Part shown: positions 42,703 through 42,878 of the stretch, piece after piece
How positions within the stretch are numbered: position 1 is the first letter of the stretch
Layout: the number at the start of each line of letters is the position of its first letter
Assembly (NCBI GenBank): GCA_002362105.1
Contig: DETD01000032.1
Span: forward strand, 1 to 42,878
DNA from: Bacteroidales bacterium UBA3297
GTDB taxonomy: Bacteria; Bacteroidota; Bacteroidia; Bacteroidales; Paludibacteraceae
DNA: 42,878 nucleotides
Direction: 5' to 3'
Made by a program: the position numbers and the translations under genes
The notes under the pieces: model-generated
What the model saw: the letters and a program-made list of their open reading frames with translations, nothing else
Databases searched by the model: none
What the model was told of the DNA's origin: nothing

Positions 42703-42878
42703 TTACTCCCCTTTTCTGTATGGTATTTTCGAACGCCACCAGTTGTTCTCTTCGTCGAGCTTTTTTTTCAGGGGTTCTAATACCTCAACGAACGCCTCCT
42801 TGTTCTGAATTATTTTTTCACTTATTTTTTCAAGCTCTTCATAGCTCATTTTGCATAGTAAATCATCTAAATAAGTAA
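42703..42878 (-). CDS. C-terminal end of a gene cut by the window edge
   Basis: On the minus strand an open frame enters at the window edge and stops at TAA (42705-42703), 58 codons later. It reads like real protein: DDLLCKMSYEELEKISEK, then FVEVLEPLKKKLDEENNWW and a basic end. It is helical and rich in Glu and Lys. An internal ATG near 42848 could also start a small protein of 48 residues. The family is unknown. The next gene on the same strand starts 66 bases further on. Confidence 0.6.
   Translation of the reverse strand, partial: TYLDDLLCKMSYEELEKISEKIIQNKEAFVEVLEPLKKKLDEENNWWRSKIPYRKGE

Overview
The window is chromosomal DNA from an anaerobic or microaerophilic member of the Bacteroidota, most likely order Bacteroidales. 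The evidence is promoters of the Bacteroides type (TAnnTTTG about 20 bases after a TTG), two proteins ending in type IX secretion (T9SS) sorting domains, BspA-type leucine-rich-repeat proteins, many exported proteins and lipoproteins, and an OxyR-linked ferredoxin/thioredoxin operon. The genus cannot be fixed from this sequence. No rRNA, tRNA, CRISPR array, intact IS element or phage module was seen.

Layout. 0.3-3.4 kb: minus-strand pair of a BspA-type LRR protein and an unknown protein. 3.4-4.4 kb: long non-coding stretch. 4.4-6.4 kb: a lipoprotein and a solitary MreB paralogue with changed active-site residues. 6.4-11 kb: an Rpn-family nuclease, an exported protein, a transglutaminase-like protein and an FG-GAP-like exported protein. 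11.3-13 kb: a T9SS cargo protein. 13.2-17.2 kb: a TetR-controlled export locus (TetR, RND/MMPL transporter, LolA-like protein, outer-membrane protein) whose transporter and outer-membrane genes are both broken. 17.5-19.8 kb: a lipoprotein/TM/TerB/J-domain protein interrupted by one in-frame TAG. 19.9-23 kb: a Sel1-repeat lipoprotein and two exported unknowns. 23-26.9 kb: SbcC and SbcD. 27.2-30.1 kb: two nearly identical copies of a small RNA gene flanking an acidic HExxH protein, then a membrane-anchored transglutaminase-like protein. 30.2-32.1 kb: serpin remnant, small exported protein, HTH/zinc-ribbon regulator. 32.1-38.7 kb: LRR protein with a C-terminal membrane anchor, a large CotH-kinase/lamin-tail T9SS protein and an FKBP_N-like protein. 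38.7-41.8 kb: SanA/YdcF-type protein, then the redox operon thioredoxin > C_GCAxxG_C_C protein > 2[4Fe-4S] ferredoxin > membrane Fe-S protein > oxyR. 42.1-42.9 kb: an Rpn gene missing its whole nuclease domain, a broken signal-peptide gene and the end of another gene.

The most novel-looking items are: (1) a roughly 75-nt RNA gene present twice, with 72 identical bases, an intact promoter and a strong terminator in each copy; (2) a 101-codon, domain-deleted Rpn gene that looks like a stand-alone version of the short C-terminal Rpn proteins known to counteract Rpn toxicity; (3) the OxyR-headed redox operon with an ATAG-type operator; (4) repeated short elements (a promoter segment and a 48-bp hairpin) copied between unrelated genes. 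Several genes are broken (MMPL transporter, outer-membrane protein, J-domain lipoprotein, serpin, Rpn copy), which points to local gene decay, although base-call or assembly errors could explain the single-base cases.
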